A stretch of 64,000 bases of DNA, taken from assembly GCA_021838635.1 (NCBI GenBank), contig JAKCDC010000001.1, positions 186,001 to 250,000 of the forward strand, written 5' to 3'. A program made the translations under genes and the position numbers. Every line of letters begins with the position of its first letter. Position 1 is the stretch's first letter. Shown piece after piece: positions 27,048 through 37,124 of the stretch. This DNA is from Pseudomonadota bacterium (GTDB lineage: Bacteria; Pseudomonadota; Gammaproteobacteria; Steroidobacterales; Steroidobacteraceae). A model generated the notes under the pieces. The model saw nothing but the letters and a program-made list of their open reading frames with translations, made no database searches and was not told the DNA's origin.

Positions 27048-27074
27048 TTAGCACTCGAGTCTTTTGAGTGCTAA
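27048..27074. promoter_or_regulatory. CIRCE operator (HrcA-binding site)
   Basis: TTAGCACTC (27048-27056), nine bases, then GAGTGCTAA (27066-27074): the canonical 9-N9-9 CIRCE inverted repeat without a mismatch. It lies in the rpoH leader, 30 nt before the ATG. The minus strand carries a TAAAAT, a possible -10, at the downstream edge of the element. Known function: HrcA represses chaperone genes from CIRCE. Its position suggests HrcA control of rpoH; the divergent b561 gene starts about 200 nt away on the other side. Confidence 0.93.
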
Positions 27075-27268
27075 TCACCCCTGAAGTTCGATCCGACGAG
27101 TATTTTTATGGCAAAGGTCTAGATTAAGAAGAATTTGCGCGGGCGGGCGGGGCCCAAAACATGTCAATAATGTCAATTTTCCGAGAACTTTAGAGTTCTG
27201 GCGGCTAAGCTGCCGGCCCTGCATTTTGCGAACGATTCACCTGCTACTGCTGCACGAAGGGGACCGAC

Positions 27269-27826
27269 TTGGCGACGACGGCGACGACGGCACATTCCGA
27301 AATGAAGTACGACGGACTCAGCATTCTGCTGCACTGGCTCACAGCCCTGCTCGTGATTACGCTCTGGGCGCTCGGTCAGTCGCTGAGCTTCTTCCCCAAG
27401 GGCGCGCCGCGCCTGACCGCGCTTTCGGTGCACATGGTGCTCGGACTGCTGATTGCCGCGGTCATTCTGGTGCGGATCGGTTGGCGCTCCTCGGCCGGAC
27501 GCCGACTGCCGGCGGCGGATGAGGGCTTCTTGAACCTGGTTGCAAAAGGGGTCCATTACGGCTTGTACCTGCTGCTTGTGCTCACGGTGGCCTTCGGCGT
27601 CGCGCGCGCGTGGGTGCACGGCCTGCACGTGTTCAACTGGTTCACCTTCCACCGGCCGGCCTTTGCCACCCCTGGGATCATCTACATCGTGAGCGAAACC
27701 CATAGCGATCTGGCGGACCTGCTGGTGATCGTGGCCGGCATGCATGCCGCCGCGGCGCTGATGCACCATTACGTGATGCGCGACTCCGTGCTGAAGCGCA
27801 TGCTGCCGCGCCGCGACGCCCAGTAG
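27269..27826 (+). CDS. Cytochrome b561 family protein
   Basis: A 185-residue four-helix membrane cytochrome. Haem-ligand histidines are visible in LLHWLTALL, SVHMVLGLL, VHYGLYLLL and MHAAAALMHHYV. The loop HVFNWFTFHRPAF is typical of the CybB group, which passes electrons from quinol, for example to superoxide or periplasmic acceptors. The TTG at 27269 follows AAGGGGA by about 6 nt; the ATG at 27302 (MKYDGLSILLHW) fits the family start but lacks a ribosome site. Confidence 0.88.
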   Translation: MATTATTAHSEMKYDGLSILLHWLTALLVITLWALGQSLSFFPKGAPRLTALSVHMVLGLLIAAVILVRIGWRSSAGRRLPAADEGFLNLVAKGVHYGLYLLLVLTVAFGVARAWVHGLHVFNWFTFHRPAFATPGIIYIVSETHSDLADLLVIVAGMHAAAALMHHYVMRDSVLKRMLPRRDAQ

Positions 27827-27911
27827 CCCGGCGCCTCTTCCGGTCGGCGCGCCCGCCCGCTACGCTGGACCCCCCGTCCCGCTGCGGGCCTGCGCCCGGC
27901 CGCGAGTGCCC

Positions 27912-28727
27912 ATGCCGGAACTTCCCGAAGTCGAGACCACGCGCCGCGGCATCGAGCCGCACGTCCTCGGCAAGACGATCGTCGCATTCCAGTTGTACCA
28001 GCCGCGGCTGCGCTGGCCGATTCCGCCTACGCTGCCGGGGGCATTGGCGGGGCAACGCATCGAGGCAGTCGGACGGCGTGCGAAGTACCTGCTCATCGCC
28101 CTAGAGCGTGGCAGTCTGATCGTGCACCTCGGAATGTCGGGCTCACTGCGCGTGCTCAGCGCCGGCGAGCCGCGCCGTGCGCACGACCAGTACGATCTGC
28201 GCTTGGATTCGGCGCGGATCGTGCGCTTCAACGATCCGCGCCGCTTCGGCAGTCTGCATTACGTCGAGGGTGACCCGCTCGCGCACCGGCTGCTGCGCGA
28301 CCTGGCGCCCGAGCCGTTCGATGCGGCATTCACCGGCGAGTATCTCTGGCGGCTCACGCGCCGGCGGCGACTTGCGGTCAAACAGCTGTTGATGAACAGC
28401 CGACTGGTGGTGGGCGTGGGCAACATTTACGCCAACGAGGCGCTGTTCCGCGCAGGGGTGCGACCGAGCCGGGAAGCCCGCCGCTTGACTCGTGCTGAAA
28501 CGCAACGACTGGTTAAAGCGGTACGAGCGGTACTGGCACAGGCGATTCGCGTCGGTGGCACGACCTTGCGCGATTACGTCGGCGCGGACGGCTCGCCGGG
28601 TCATTTCCGCCAGAAGCTCTTTGTCTACGAACGCACAGGACAGCCGTGCCGCGTGTGCGCGACGCTGATTCGCCACCGCGTCCAGCAGGGTCGCTCGAGC
28701 TACTACTGCCCGGCTTGCCAGCGCTGA
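27912..28727 (+). CDS. mutM: Formamidopyrimidine-DNA glycosylase
   Basis: A 271-residue Fpg that excises 8-oxoguanine and formamidopyrimidines. The mature N-terminus must be Pro, and the ATG at 27912 gives MPELPEVET with catalytic Pro2 and Glu3; the in-frame GTG at 27906 would spoil this. Lys in the GRRAKYLL loop, the helix-two-turn-helix VVGVGNIYANEALF and the C-terminal zinc finger (CRVC...CPAC) are all present. It is adjacent to coaD, tail to tail, as in E. coli. Confidence 0.96.
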   Translation: MPELPEVETTRRGIEPHVLGKTIVAFQLYQPRLRWPIPPTLPGALAGQRIEAVGRRAKYLLIALERGSLIVHLGMSGSLRVLSAGEPRRAHDQYDLRLDSARIVRFNDPRRFGSLHYVEGDPLAHRLLRDLAPEPFDAAFTGEYLWRLTRRRRLAVKQLLMNSRLVVGVGNIYANEALFRAGVRPSREARRLTRAETQRLVKAVRAVLAQAIRVGGTTLRDYVGADGSPGHFRQKLFVYERTGQPCRVCATLIRHRVQQGRSSYYCPACQR

Positions 28728-28731
28728 GCGT

Positions 28732-29822
<1,091 letters not shown>

Positions 29823-29831
29823 GGGCCGTCT

Positions 29832-29860
29832 TTCGAACCTGCGGACCGGGCCGCTACGAT
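29832..29860 (+). promoter_or_regulatory. Candidate promoter for ftsYEX
   Basis: TTCGAA (29832-29837), a 17-bp spacer and TACGAT (29855-29860) lie 16 nt upstream of the ftsY ATG in the 54-bp gap between rsmD and ftsY. The match to sigma-70 consensus is moderate (3/6 and 4/6), supported by position only. Confidence 0.4.
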
Positions 29861-29876
29861 ACACTAGCCCACAGTC

Positions 29877-30863
29877 ATGTTCGGACGAGAACCCAAAGAA
29901 GCCCCGGCCGGCGGGACGCAGCGTCAGGGCTTTCTGAAGCGCCTGACGCAGGGGCTTGGGCGCGGCAAGCTCAGTTTCGATCTGGCCAATCTGTTTCGCG
30001 GCCGGCGTATCGACGATGAGCTGCTCGAGGAGCTCGAGACGCGGCTGCTGACCGCCGATGTGGGCGTAGAAGCCACCGAATTCATTCTCGCCGGACTGCA
30101 CAAGCGCCTGGCGCGCAAGGAGCTCACCGACGTCGACGCCCTGATCGGCGCGCTGCGCACGGCGGTGGAGGAGATCCTCGCGCCCTGCGCGCAGCCGCTG
30201 CGCATCGACCCGGCGCACAAGCCCTTCACCATCCTGGTGGTCGGGGTCAACGGTTCAGGCAAAACCACGACGATCGGCAAGTTGGCGCGCCGTTTCAGCG
30301 ACGAGGGGCGCAGCGTCATGCTCGCCGCCGGCGACACGTTCCGCGCCGCTGCGATCGAGCAGCTCGGCGTCTGGGCCGAGCGCACCGGCGCAAGCTGCGT
30401 GGCGCAGCACGCTGGCGCTGATCCGGCCGCGGTGGTGTTCGATGCGCTGCAGTCCGCGCGGGCTCGCCGCACCGACGTGCTGATCGCCGATACGGCCGGG
30501 CGGTTGCACAGTCAGTCCCACCTGATGGAGGAGCTGAAGAAGGTCAAGCGGGTCCTGCATCGCGGTGATCCACAAGCGCCGCACGAAGTGCTGCTGGTGC
30601 TTGATGCGAACCAGGGTCAGAACGCACTGGCACAGGCGGTACAGTTTCACGAGGCTGTCGGGGTGAGTGGGCTGGTGATCACCAAGCTCGACGGCACGGC
30701 CAAGGGCGGCATCGTCATCGCCATTGCGCGCCGTTTGGGGCTGCCGATCCGCTTTATCGGTATCGGCGAGCAACCGGGAGACTTCGGTGAATTCGACGCC
30801 CAGGCATTTGCCACCGCACTGGCCGGGGGCGCGCGTCTCGAAGGGGTCGAGGCGCCGGCATGA
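29877..30863 (+). CDS. ftsY: Signal recognition particle receptor FtsY
   Basis: A 328-residue SRP GTPase receptor. The N domain (about 35-110) and G domain are complete: P-loop GVNGSGKTT (from 123), [30 protein letters not shown] and the closing [13 protein letters not shown]. It lacks the long acidic A domain of E. coli FtsY (497 residues) and keeps only a short basic lead, as in many bacteria. It overlaps ftsE by 4 nt, giving a coupled ftsY-ftsE-ftsX operon. Confidence 0.96.
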   Translation: MFGREPKEAPAGGTQRQGFLKRLTQGLGRGKLSFDLANLFRGRRIDDELLEELETRLLTADVGVEATEFILAGLHKRLARKELTDVDALIGALRTAVEEILAPCAQPLRIDPAHKPFTILVVGVNGSGKTTTIGKLARRFSDEGRSVMLAAGDTFRAAAIEQLGVWAERTGASCVAQHAGADPAAVVFDALQSARARRTDVLIADTAGRLHSQSHLMEELKKVKRVLHRGDPQAPHEVLLVLDANQGQNALAQAVQFHEAVGVSGLVITKLDGTAKGGIVIAIARRLGLPIRFIGIGEQPGDFGEFDAQAFATALAGGARLEGVEAPA

Positions 30864-31552
30864 TCCAGTTCGAGCGCGTGAGCAAGCGCTATCCGAACGG
30901 TCGCGAGGCGCTGAACAACGTCGGCTTCTTCGTCGGACGCGGCGAACTGGTGTTCATCACCGGACGCTCCGGTGCCGGCAAGAGCACGTTACTGAAGCTG
31001 ATCGCGCTGCTGGAGCGTCCGACGCGGGGCACGGTGAGCGTCAACGGACACAGCATCGGGGCGCTGCAAGTGCGGCACATCCCGGCGTTCCGCCGTCAGA
31101 TCGGCATGGTGTTCCAGGATCACAAGCTGCTCGCCGACCGACCGGTCTTCGACAACGTGGCGCTGCCACTGGTGGTCGCCGGGGCGCCGCTGAAGGAAAT
31201 CGACAAACGAGTCCGTGCGGCTCTCGACCAGGTGGGGTTGCTCGGCAAGGAGCGCATGCTCCCTGTCGAGCTGTCTGTCGGGGAGCAGCAGCGCGTCGGT
31301 ATCGCCCGGGCGATCGTCGGCAAGCCGCCGATCATCGTTGCCGATGAGCCGACCGGCAATCTCGATCCGGATCTGGCGCTCGAAGTGATGCGCCTGTTCA
31401 AACGCTTCAGCGAAGTCGGCGTGACGGTGCTGGTGGCCACGCACGACCTGCATGTGGTGCGCGAGTTCGTTGGCCGCGAAATCATACTCGCGAACGGACA
31501 GCTCACCGCCGGCGGTACCGAGCCGCTGCCTTCGCTCATCGCCAGCCGCTGA
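30860..31552 (+). CDS. ftsE: Cell division ATP-binding protein FtsE
   Basis: A 230-residue ABC ATPase that pairs with FtsX to activate septal peptidoglycan hydrolases. Walker A GRSGAGKST, the FtsE-type signature LSVGEQQRV (SVGEQ instead of SGGEQ), Walker B IIVADEPTGNLDP and the H-loop ATHDLH are present. The N-terminus [18 protein letters not shown] is diagnostic. The start overlaps ftsY and the gene is followed after 8 nt by ftsX. Confidence 0.96.
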   Translation: MIQFERVSKRYPNGREALNNVGFFVGRGELVFITGRSGAGKSTLLKLIALLERPTRGTVSVNGHSIGALQVRHIPAFRRQIGMVFQDHKLLADRPVFDNVALPLVVAGAPLKEIDKRVRAALDQVGLLGKERMLPVELSVGEQQRVGIARAIVGKPPIIVADEPTGNLDPDLALEVMRLFKRFSEVGVTVLVATHDLHVVREFVGREIILANGQLTAGGTEPLPSLIASR

Positions 31553-31560
31553 GGGCGCCC

Positions 31561-32484
31561 ATGACACCCGCGACACTCGCCACCCGGCACACCCAGGCGC
31601 TGCTCGGCGCGCTGGGCCGCTTGGTTCGCGCGCCGCTCGCTACGGTGCTGACGTTGCTGGTCATCGGACTTGCGCTGACGTTGCCGGCGGCGCTCGGAAT
31701 GCTGGTGCGCAACGCCGAATCGGCGACGGGCCGACTCGGGCGTGCGGTCGACATGTCAGTGTATCTGCGCAGTAGCGTACCGCTTGCGCGGGCGCGCCAG
31801 CTGGCCGTCGAGGCGCGTGCGGTACATGGGGTTGCGCGCGTGCAGGTCATCTCGGCCGCCGCAGGGTTGCGGCAGTTTCGCAAATATTCCGGGTTCGGGG
31901 CTGCGCTCAACGCGCTGCCGAGCAATCCGCTGCCGAATGTGCTGCGCATCGTGCCGCAGCCGCGCTCGAGCGGGGCCGCCGCGCTCGAGCAGCTGCAGCG
32001 GACGTTCGCGCGCTGGCCGGAAGTGAGCATGGTGCAGCTCGATGCGCAGTGGGTCATGCGTTTCGACGCGATGTTGGCAGTGCTGCATCGGCTCGTCTCG
32101 ATTGCCGCAATCCTCTTCGGCGCCGGGGTACTCGCCGTGATTGGCAACACCATCCGCCTGGAGATCCTCAATCGGCGCGCGGAGATCGAGGTGACCAAGC
32201 TTGTCGGCGGTTCGAACGCGTTCGTACGCCGGCCGTTTCTCTACACCGGGATGATCTACGGCCTTGGTGGCGCGCTGCTCGCCTGGTTGGTGCTCGAGGG
32301 CGCGGTACTCGACCTGCGTGCTCCCGTGGCGCACCTGGCGCAGCTCTACGGCAGCACGTTCACGCTGAGCGGACTGAAAGGACGAGATTTGGCCGCGCTG
32401 TTCGGCGGCGGCATGACCTTGGGCTGGCTCGGGGCCTGGATCTCGGCCCACCGCCACCTGCGCGGAATCGAGCCGCGGGCCTGA
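31561..32484 (+). CDS. ftsX: Cell division permease-like protein FtsX
   Basis: A 307-residue membrane protein with four transmembrane helices: one near 25-45, then three in the C-terminal third (IAAILFGAGVLAVIGNTIRLEI, LYTGMIYGLGGALLAWLVLEG, LAALFGGGMTLGWLGAWISAH). A large periplasmic loop after the first helix carries the FtsX domain (VDMSVYLRSSVPLARARQLA). RRAEIEVTKLVGGSNAFVRRPF is the conserved coupling segment. The stop lies inside a hairpin facing rpmG. Confidence 0.95.
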   Translation: MTPATLATRHTQALLGALGRLVRAPLATVLTLLVIGLALTLPAALGMLVRNAESATGRLGRAVDMSVYLRSSVPLARARQLAVEARAVHGVARVQVISAAAGLRQFRKYSGFGAALNALPSNPLPNVLRIVPQPRSSGAAALEQLQRTFARWPEVSMVQLDAQWVMRFDAMLAVLHRLVSIAAILFGAGVLAVIGNTIRLEILNRRAEIEVTKLVGGSNAFVRRPFLYTGMIYGLGGALLAWLVLEGAVLDLRAPVAHLAQLYGSTFTLSGLKGRDLAALFGGGMTLGWLGAWISAHRHLRGIEPRA

Positions 32485-32494
32485 GACCCGCGGC
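32472..32494. terminator. Hairpin between convergent ftsX and rpmG
   Basis: GCCGCGGG (32472-32479) and CCCGCGGC (32487-32494) form a perfect 8-bp GC stem with a 7-nt loop that contains the ftsX stop codon. No U-run follows in either direction, so bidirectional terminator function is a moderate inference. Confidence 0.5.
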
Positions 32495-32501
32495 CGCAGG
32501 A

Positions 32502-32657
32502 TTACTTGATCTTGGCTTCTTTGTAGGCGACGTGCTTGCGCGCCACCGGGTCGAACTTGCGCACTTCCATCTTATCCGGATGCAGGCGCTTGTTCTTGGT
32601 CGTCACGTAGAAGTGGCCGGTACCGGCGCTCGAGAGCAACTTGATCTTGTCACGCAT
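32502..32657 (-). CDS. rpmG: 50S ribosomal protein L33
   Basis: A 51-residue protein reading [20 protein letters not shown], then [21 protein letters not shown] and ending YKEAKIK. Length and sequence match L33 of the cysteine-free, zinc-independent type. It follows rpmB by 16 nt on the minus strand, the usual rpmB-rpmG pair. Confidence 0.97.
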   Translation of the reverse strand: MRDKIKLLSSAGTGHFYVTTKNKRLHPDKMEVRKFDPVARKHVAYKEAKIK

Positions 32658-32673
32658 CGGTGAACTCCTACCG

Positions 32674-32910
32674 TCAGATCTTCATGCCCTGGGCACGCAG
32701 GTCGGCCACGACCTGATCGATGCCCTTCTTCTCGATGGTGCGCAGGCCGTGCGCAGAAATGCGCAGCGACACCCAACGCTTCTCGGTTTCGAGCCAGAAC
32801 CGCTGGGTATGCAGGTTCGGCAGGAAGCGACGACGCTTCTTGTTGTTCGCGTGGGAGACGCGATTTCCGACGGCCGGCCCTTTGCCGGTGATCTCGCAGA
32901 CGCGCGACAT
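32674..32910 (-). CDS. rpmB: 50S ribosomal protein L28
   Basis: A 78-residue L28 starting [20 protein letters not shown] with the family motif [13 protein letters not shown] and ending AQGMKI. The ATG at 32910 gives the standard length; an upstream TTG would add two residues. It sits downstream of radC and upstream of rpmG, the order seen in E. coli. Confidence 0.97.
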   Translation of the reverse strand: MSRVCEITGKGPAVGNRVSHANNKKRRRFLPNLHTQRFWLETEKRWVSLRISAHGLRTIEKKGIDQVVADLRAQGMKI

Positions 32911-33011
32911 ATGCAACGACCTTACAAATCAAATACTTGGCACGGGAAGGGGTCGCCTGCCCGCAGGAGCCGGACTTTATACCAGCAGTCCGGCGCTCCG
33001 GCAAGCCTCCC

Positions 33012-33710
33012 TCACAGAAGGCCGTGTTCGGCGAACGAGTAGCAGTGGCTGCCGCCGACGATGACGTGATCCACGACCCGCATGTCCATGAGCGACAGGC
33101 CGGCTTTCAGACGGCGCGTGATGGCTTCGTCCGCTGGACTCGGCTCCAGGCCGCCCGAGGGGTGATTGTGCGCCAGGATCAGTGCCGTTGCATTATGCAG
33201 CAGCGCTTGGCGCAGCACCTCGCGCGGATGAACCTGCGCGCAGTCGACGGTGCCGCGGAACAGCTCCTCGAATGCGATCAGCCGGTGCCGGTTATCCAGG
33301 TATAGGCAGCAGAAGACCTCATAGGGCCGGTCGCGCAGTTGCGCCTGCAGGAAGCGAAACGCGGCCTGCGGGGTCGTCAGCGGCAGGCCTGAGCGCAGCT
33401 CCTCCTGCAGGTGGCGGCGTGCCAGTTCCACGGCGGCCTGGATGGCGGCATAGCGCGCCGGCCCGAGGCCCTTGCGTGTCCAGCGAGAGCGCTCCGCGAG
33501 CAGCAGCGCCCGCAGCGAGCCGAAATCGCCGAGCAGACCCCGGGCGAGCTCGACCGCCGAGCAGCCGCGTGTGCCCGAACCGATCAGCAGCGCGAGCAGC
33601 TCCGCGTCGGACAGGGACCGCGGACCGCGATCGAGCAGCTTTTCGCGCGGCCGTTCGGTGCGCGGCCAATCGCGGATGGCGAGTCTCGGGACCGATGTGT
33701 TCAGTGACAT
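33012..33710 (-). CDS. radC: RadC/YeeS-type JAMM-domain protein
   Basis: A 232-residue RadC with an N-terminal helix-hairpin-helix region (LLDRGPRSLSDAELLALLIGSGTRG) and a C-terminal JAMM domain with metal motif HNHPSGGLEPSPAD. The older link to recombination repair is not firmly supported, and the molecular role is open. The ATG at 33710 is chosen by family length; the frame continues open for about 1.7 kb antisense to coaBC, which is not coding. It is divergent from coaBC and upstream of rpmB. Confidence 0.94.
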   Translation of the reverse strand: MSLNTSVPRLAIRDWPRTERPREKLLDRGPRSLSDAELLALLIGSGTRGCSAVELARGLLGDFGSLRALLLAERSRWTRKGLGPARYAAIQAAVELARRHLQEELRSGLPLTTPQAAFRFLQAQLRDRPYEVFCCLYLDNRHRLIAFEELFRGTVDCAQVHPREVLRQALLHNATALILAHNHPSGGLEPSPADEAITRRLKAGLSLMDMRVVDHVIVGGSHCYSFAEHGLL

Positions 33711-33845
33711 GGGGCAACTCCGGTGCGCGCCGCTCAATCCTCGCGCCGGGCGAGCGCTTTGGGCAGGGGGGCAAACTCTCCCTTCGTGCACAAATGCGCA
33801 TGTGCGGTTTGCGTCCGCGGGGACACGGGCCGGATAATCGCGGCC

Positions 33846-35063
33846 ATGCAAGGCAAACGCATCCTGCTCGGCGTCACCGGGGGCATCGCCGCCTACAAGA
33901 GCGCGGAGCTCGTGCGGCGGCTGCGTGAGCGTGGCGCCGACGTGCAGGTGGTCATGACCGCCGCGGCGCGCGAGTTCGTCGGCCCGCTCACCTTCCAGGC
34001 GCTCTCGGGACGGCCCGTGCGCACCGATCTGTGGGACAGTGCCGCGGAATCCGCGATGGGACACATTGAGCTCGCACGCTGGGCGGACGCGGTGCTGGTG
34101 GCGCCGGCCACTGCGGACTTCCTCGCGCGGCTCGCCCAGGGGCGCGCCGATGACCTGCTCGCCACGCTGTGTCTGGCGAGCGCCGCGCCCATTGCCGTGG
34201 CGCCCGCGATGAATCGCCTGATGTGGGCCAACGCCGCAACCGTCGCTAATATCGAGCGGCTGCGCGCACGCGGCGTGCAGGTCTTGGGTCCGGCTGAGGG
34301 CGCGCAGGCCTGCGGGGAGTTCGGCGAGGGCCGCATGCTCGAACCGACTGAACTCGCTGAGCAACTCGATGCGCTGCTGCCGGCGGCCGGGCCGCTGCGC
34401 GGCCGCCGTGTCCTGATCACTGCCGGCCCGACGCGCGAGCGCATCGATCCGGTGCGCTTCATCAGCAACCGCAGCTCCGGCAAGATGGGCTTCGCCGTCG
34501 CGCAGGCCGCGCGTGAGGCGGGTGCAGAGGTCGTATTGGTCAGCGGGCCGGTGGCGCTGCCGACGCCGCCCGGCGTGCGGCGGGTGGACGTGGAGAGCGC
34601 CGAGGCGATGTACGCGGCAGTCGAAGCCGAGGTCAACGGCACCGACATTTTCATCTCCACCGCGGCGGTTGCGGACTATCGGCCGGCGCACCCGTCGGGA
34701 CAGAAGATCAAAAAGACGAGCGAACGGCTGCAGCTGGAAATGGAGCGTACCGTCGATGTGCTGGCGAGCGTCGCAGCCCGGCCGAACCGACCGTTCGTCG
34801 TCGGGTTCGCCGCTGAGACTGAATCCGTGGAGCACAATGCGCGCGCCAAGCTGCTGCGCAAGAATCTCGACATGATCGCGGCTAATGAGGTCAGTCACAC
34901 CAAAGGGTTCGACTGCGAGGACAATCACCTGATTGTGCTGTGGCGCGAGGCGCGCCGTGACCTCGGCGCTGGACCGAAGATCGCGTTGGCGCGCGAGCTG
35001 GTGCAGCTGATCGCGACTTCCTACGCTGAGGCGCGCGACGTGCCGGGCACGGTGTCGGCGTGA
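33846..35063 (+). CDS. coaBC: Bifunctional phosphopantothenoylcysteine decarboxylase / phosphopantothenate-cysteine ligase
   Basis: A 405-residue fusion for two steps of CoA synthesis. The CoaC flavoprotein half (1 to about 185) shows [18 protein letters not shown], the catalytic His in [11 protein letters not shown] and APAMNRLMW. The CoaB half (from about 190) shows [32 protein letters not shown] and the catalytic lysine segment KIKKTSERL. The ATG at 33846 matches the family start MQGKRILLG. It overlaps dut by 4 nt. Confidence 0.96.
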   Translation: MQGKRILLGVTGGIAAYKSAELVRRLRERGADVQVVMTAAAREFVGPLTFQALSGRPVRTDLWDSAAESAMGHIELARWADAVLVAPATADFLARLAQGRADDLLATLCLASAAPIAVAPAMNRLMWANAATVANIERLRARGVQVLGPAEGAQACGEFGEGRMLEPTELAEQLDALLPAAGPLRGRRVLITAGPTRERIDPVRFISNRSSGKMGFAVAQAAREAGAEVVLVSGPVALPTPPGVRRVDVESAEAMYAAVEAEVNGTDIFISTAAVADYRPAHPSGQKIKKTSERLQLEMERTVDVLASVAARPNRPFVVGFAAETESVEHNARAKLLRKNLDMIAANEVSHTKGFDCEDNHLIVLWREARRDLGAGPKIALARELVQLIATSYAEARDVPGTVSA

Positions 35064-35530
35064 GCGCCGCAGCGGTGCGGCCGCTGAAGATTCGCATCCT
35101 CGATGCGCGGTTGGGTCGGGAATTCCCGCTGCCAGCCTATGCCACCGCGGGCTCCGCGGGCATGGATCTGCGTGCCTGTGTCGATGCGCCGCTTGCTCTC
35201 GCGCCGGGCTGCGCGGAGCTGGTTCCCACCGGCATGGCCATCCATCTGGATGATCCCGGTCTGGCCGCGATGATCCTGCCGCGCTCCGGACTTGGCCACA
35301 AACACGGCGTGGTGCTGGGCAATCTCGTTGGGCTGATCGATTCGGATTATCAGGGGCAGCTGATGGTCTCGTGTTGGAATCGCGCCGCCGCCACATTCAT
35401 CATCCAGCCTGGCGAGCGCATCGCGCAGCTGATCATCGTGCCGGTGGTGCAGGTGGCACTCGAGGTGGTTGAGTCATTCGACGAGAGTGCGCGCGGTGCG
35501 GGCGGATTCGGACACTCGGGCCGGCACTGA
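35060..35530 (+). CDS. dut: Deoxyuridine 5'-triphosphate nucleotidohydrolase
   Basis: A 156-residue trimeric dUTPase with all five motifs: [42 protein letters not shown] and the C-terminal [10 protein letters not shown] arm. It hydrolyses dUTP to keep uracil out of DNA. The GTG start at 35060 overlaps the coaBC stop (GTGA), the E. coli dfp-dut order. Confidence 0.96.
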   Translation: MSAAAVRPLKIRILDARLGREFPLPAYATAGSAGMDLRACVDAPLALAPGCAELVPTGMAIHLDDPGLAAMILPRSGLGHKHGVVLGNLVGLIDSDYQGQLMVSCWNRAAATFIIQPGERIAQLIIVPVVQVALEVVESFDESARGAGGFGHSGRH

Positions 35531-35540
35531 CGGCACGCAC

Positions 35541-37124
35541 TCAGGCCGCGAGCAGCCACACCCCAAATTCGCTGCGGCCGAACAGTGTACGGAAGTTCTC
35601 CGGCATGCCCTCATTGAGCATGGTCTTCAGCAGTCCGTGCACGCCGAGCGAGCCTAGTTCGCGCCACATCCTCTGCGGTAGTGGCCCGCCGCTCGCGCGC
35701 TGCATCAGCAACGCGATCAGATAGAGCACGATCAGGTAATTGTGCGCGCTGGTCAGATCGAGCGGGTACGAGTACACCTTGCAGAAGAGAGTGTTGCGCA
35801 GGACGCTGGCGAGCAGCGCCGGTTCGGCCACCTCCTGCAGGGCCAGATCGGCTGGGATGGCGCGCGGCAGTTCGCGCAGCACCGCGCGGTTCCATCCGAG
35901 CAGGCGAGCGAGCATGCCGTGGATGGCCGCGCGCAGATCATCCCGCAGCGGCGCGATCGGCTCGTCCTGCCAGGTTGCGATTTCGACCGGACTGTCTTCA
36001 GCGAGTGCTCTGAGCAGCCGGGCACCGACGTACAGCCGGCGGCGCAGCGGCAGATGTTCTGCGGCCAGGCAATCGCACAGACCTTTCTCGATGTCGCGGA
36101 ACGGTTGCCACGGGATGGCGCGCTCGGGAGTGAGCCGAAAGATCTCGCTGGAGCGCGGTTCAGCGTGAACCAGCCGTTCGCGCAGATCTTCAATCCGCTC
36201 CTGCGGGGCGATGCCGAGTCCGAGTCGGGCACTGCCGCAGATCGGGCTCAGTCCGACCGCGATCCCCTCCGGCGTCCGCGCGAATGAGAACGGGAAGACG
36301 CAGCAGGCGCCAAACGGCTGGCGACCTAGTGCCTGATGAATCCGACACTGGCTGTCCGTGCCGAGAAATCGGCACGTCTCTTCGGGCGATTTCAGCTGCA
36401 GCGTGCCGTCGGCGCGCACCGGCAGGCGCGTTCCAGCAAGCTGCGGCGCGAGCCGCTGCCAGGGCAGCGCGTCGATCAGCAGCTGTGCCTCCGGCGGCAA
36501 TGTGATCTCGTAGTCGTGACGGCAACACGCCGAACTCATCTGGCAGCTGAAACGGGCATCCGGTAGTGTCGAGATTGCCAGCGGCGGACGCCAATATCGC
36601 CGAAAATACCCCGCATCAAGCAGCGCGCGCGCCGCCACCGGCTCGCCGCGGCGCAACCACGGATAATCGGCAAGTGACTGCACTAGGCCGTCCTCGAACG
36701 ACCATGGCAGTATCTGTTCGGACAGCGTACACCACACGATGCGCAGTTCCTTGGCCGCAACGCGAACTCCGAGCGCGACATGAACATTGCGCTGCGCGCA
36801 ATGTTCATGGACCTCGAACCACGCAACCGCCACCTGCCCAGTAGCCTGGAGTTGACGCAGCGGGCCAGCGGCAAATCGCGGCAGCTGCGCCGCTCCATCT
36901 TGGTTGATGTCGTGGTGAGCCGCAGTGAATGCTGCAACCGTCAGCGAGCACGCCGCGCCGATGCCGGCGCCGCAGCGCACTGGCGCTTCAGGCGCGTATA
37001 GGGCGTACAGCGCCTCACCGCCGTCCGGATCCTGCAGCCGCTGGAGGAACGAATCGAACAGCGCGCACAAGCGCGCCTCATCGAAGGGCGCACCCGGAGG
37101 GTTGTCAGCGTCTGCGTCGCTCAC
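35541..37124 (-). CDS. NTF2-like domain fused to YkgJ-type cysteine-cluster domain
   Basis: A 527-residue two-part protein. Residues 10-150 look like a SnoaL/NTF2-like fold (LCALFDSFLQRLQDPDGGEALYALYAPEA). Residues 185 to about 290 form a YkgJ/FliB-like metal- or Fe-S-binding module with Cys194, Cys200, Cys201, Cys251, Cys260, Cys274 and Cys275. A helical C-terminal region of about 230 residues with one hydrophobic stretch (NYLIVLYLIALLM) follows. FliB-type relatives methylate lysines, but that activity is not proven for this group. The codons for residues 105-115 contain a perfect 14-bp inverted repeat. It is convergent with dut, 10 nt apart. Confidence 0.7.
   Translation of the reverse strand: MSDADADNPPGAPFDEARLCALFDSFLQRLQDPDGGEALYALYAPEAPVRCGAGIGAACSLTVAAFTAAHHDINQDGAAQLPRFAAGPLRQLQATGQVAVAWFEVHEHCAQRNVHVALGVRVAAKELRIVWCTLSEQILPWSFEDGLVQSLADYPWLRRGEPVAARALLDAGYFRRYWRPPLAISTLPDARFSCQMSSACCRHDYEITLPPEAQLLIDALPWQRLAPQLAGTRLPVRADGTLQLKSPEETCRFLGTDSQCRIHQALGRQPFGACCVFPFSFARTPEGIAVGLSPICGSARLGLGIAPQERIEDLRERLVHAEPRSSEIFRLTPERAIPWQPFRDIEKGLCDCLAAEHLPLRRRLYVGARLLRALAEDSPVEIATWQDEPIAPLRDDLRAAIHGMLARLLGWNRAVLRELPRAIPADLALQEVAEPALLASVLRNTLFCKVYSYPLDLTSAHNYLIVLYLIALLMQRASGGPLPQRMWRELGSLGVHGLLKTMLNEGMPENFRTLFGRSEFGVWLLAA
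36779..36809. repeat. Perfect 14-bp inverted repeat inside a coding region
   Basis: CATGAACATTGCGC (36779-36792) and its exact complement (36796-36809) flank a 3-nt TGC loop. It lies within the NTF2-like domain of the minus-strand gene and encodes HEHCAQRNVH. Either strand could fold into a 14-bp hairpin. Confidence 0.85.

Noticed and set aside
33711-35396. Very long open frame continuing upstream of radC on the minus strand
   Set aside because: It is antisense to coaBC and dut, has no domain resemblance, and RadC has normal length from 33710. High GC removes stops in the opposite strand.
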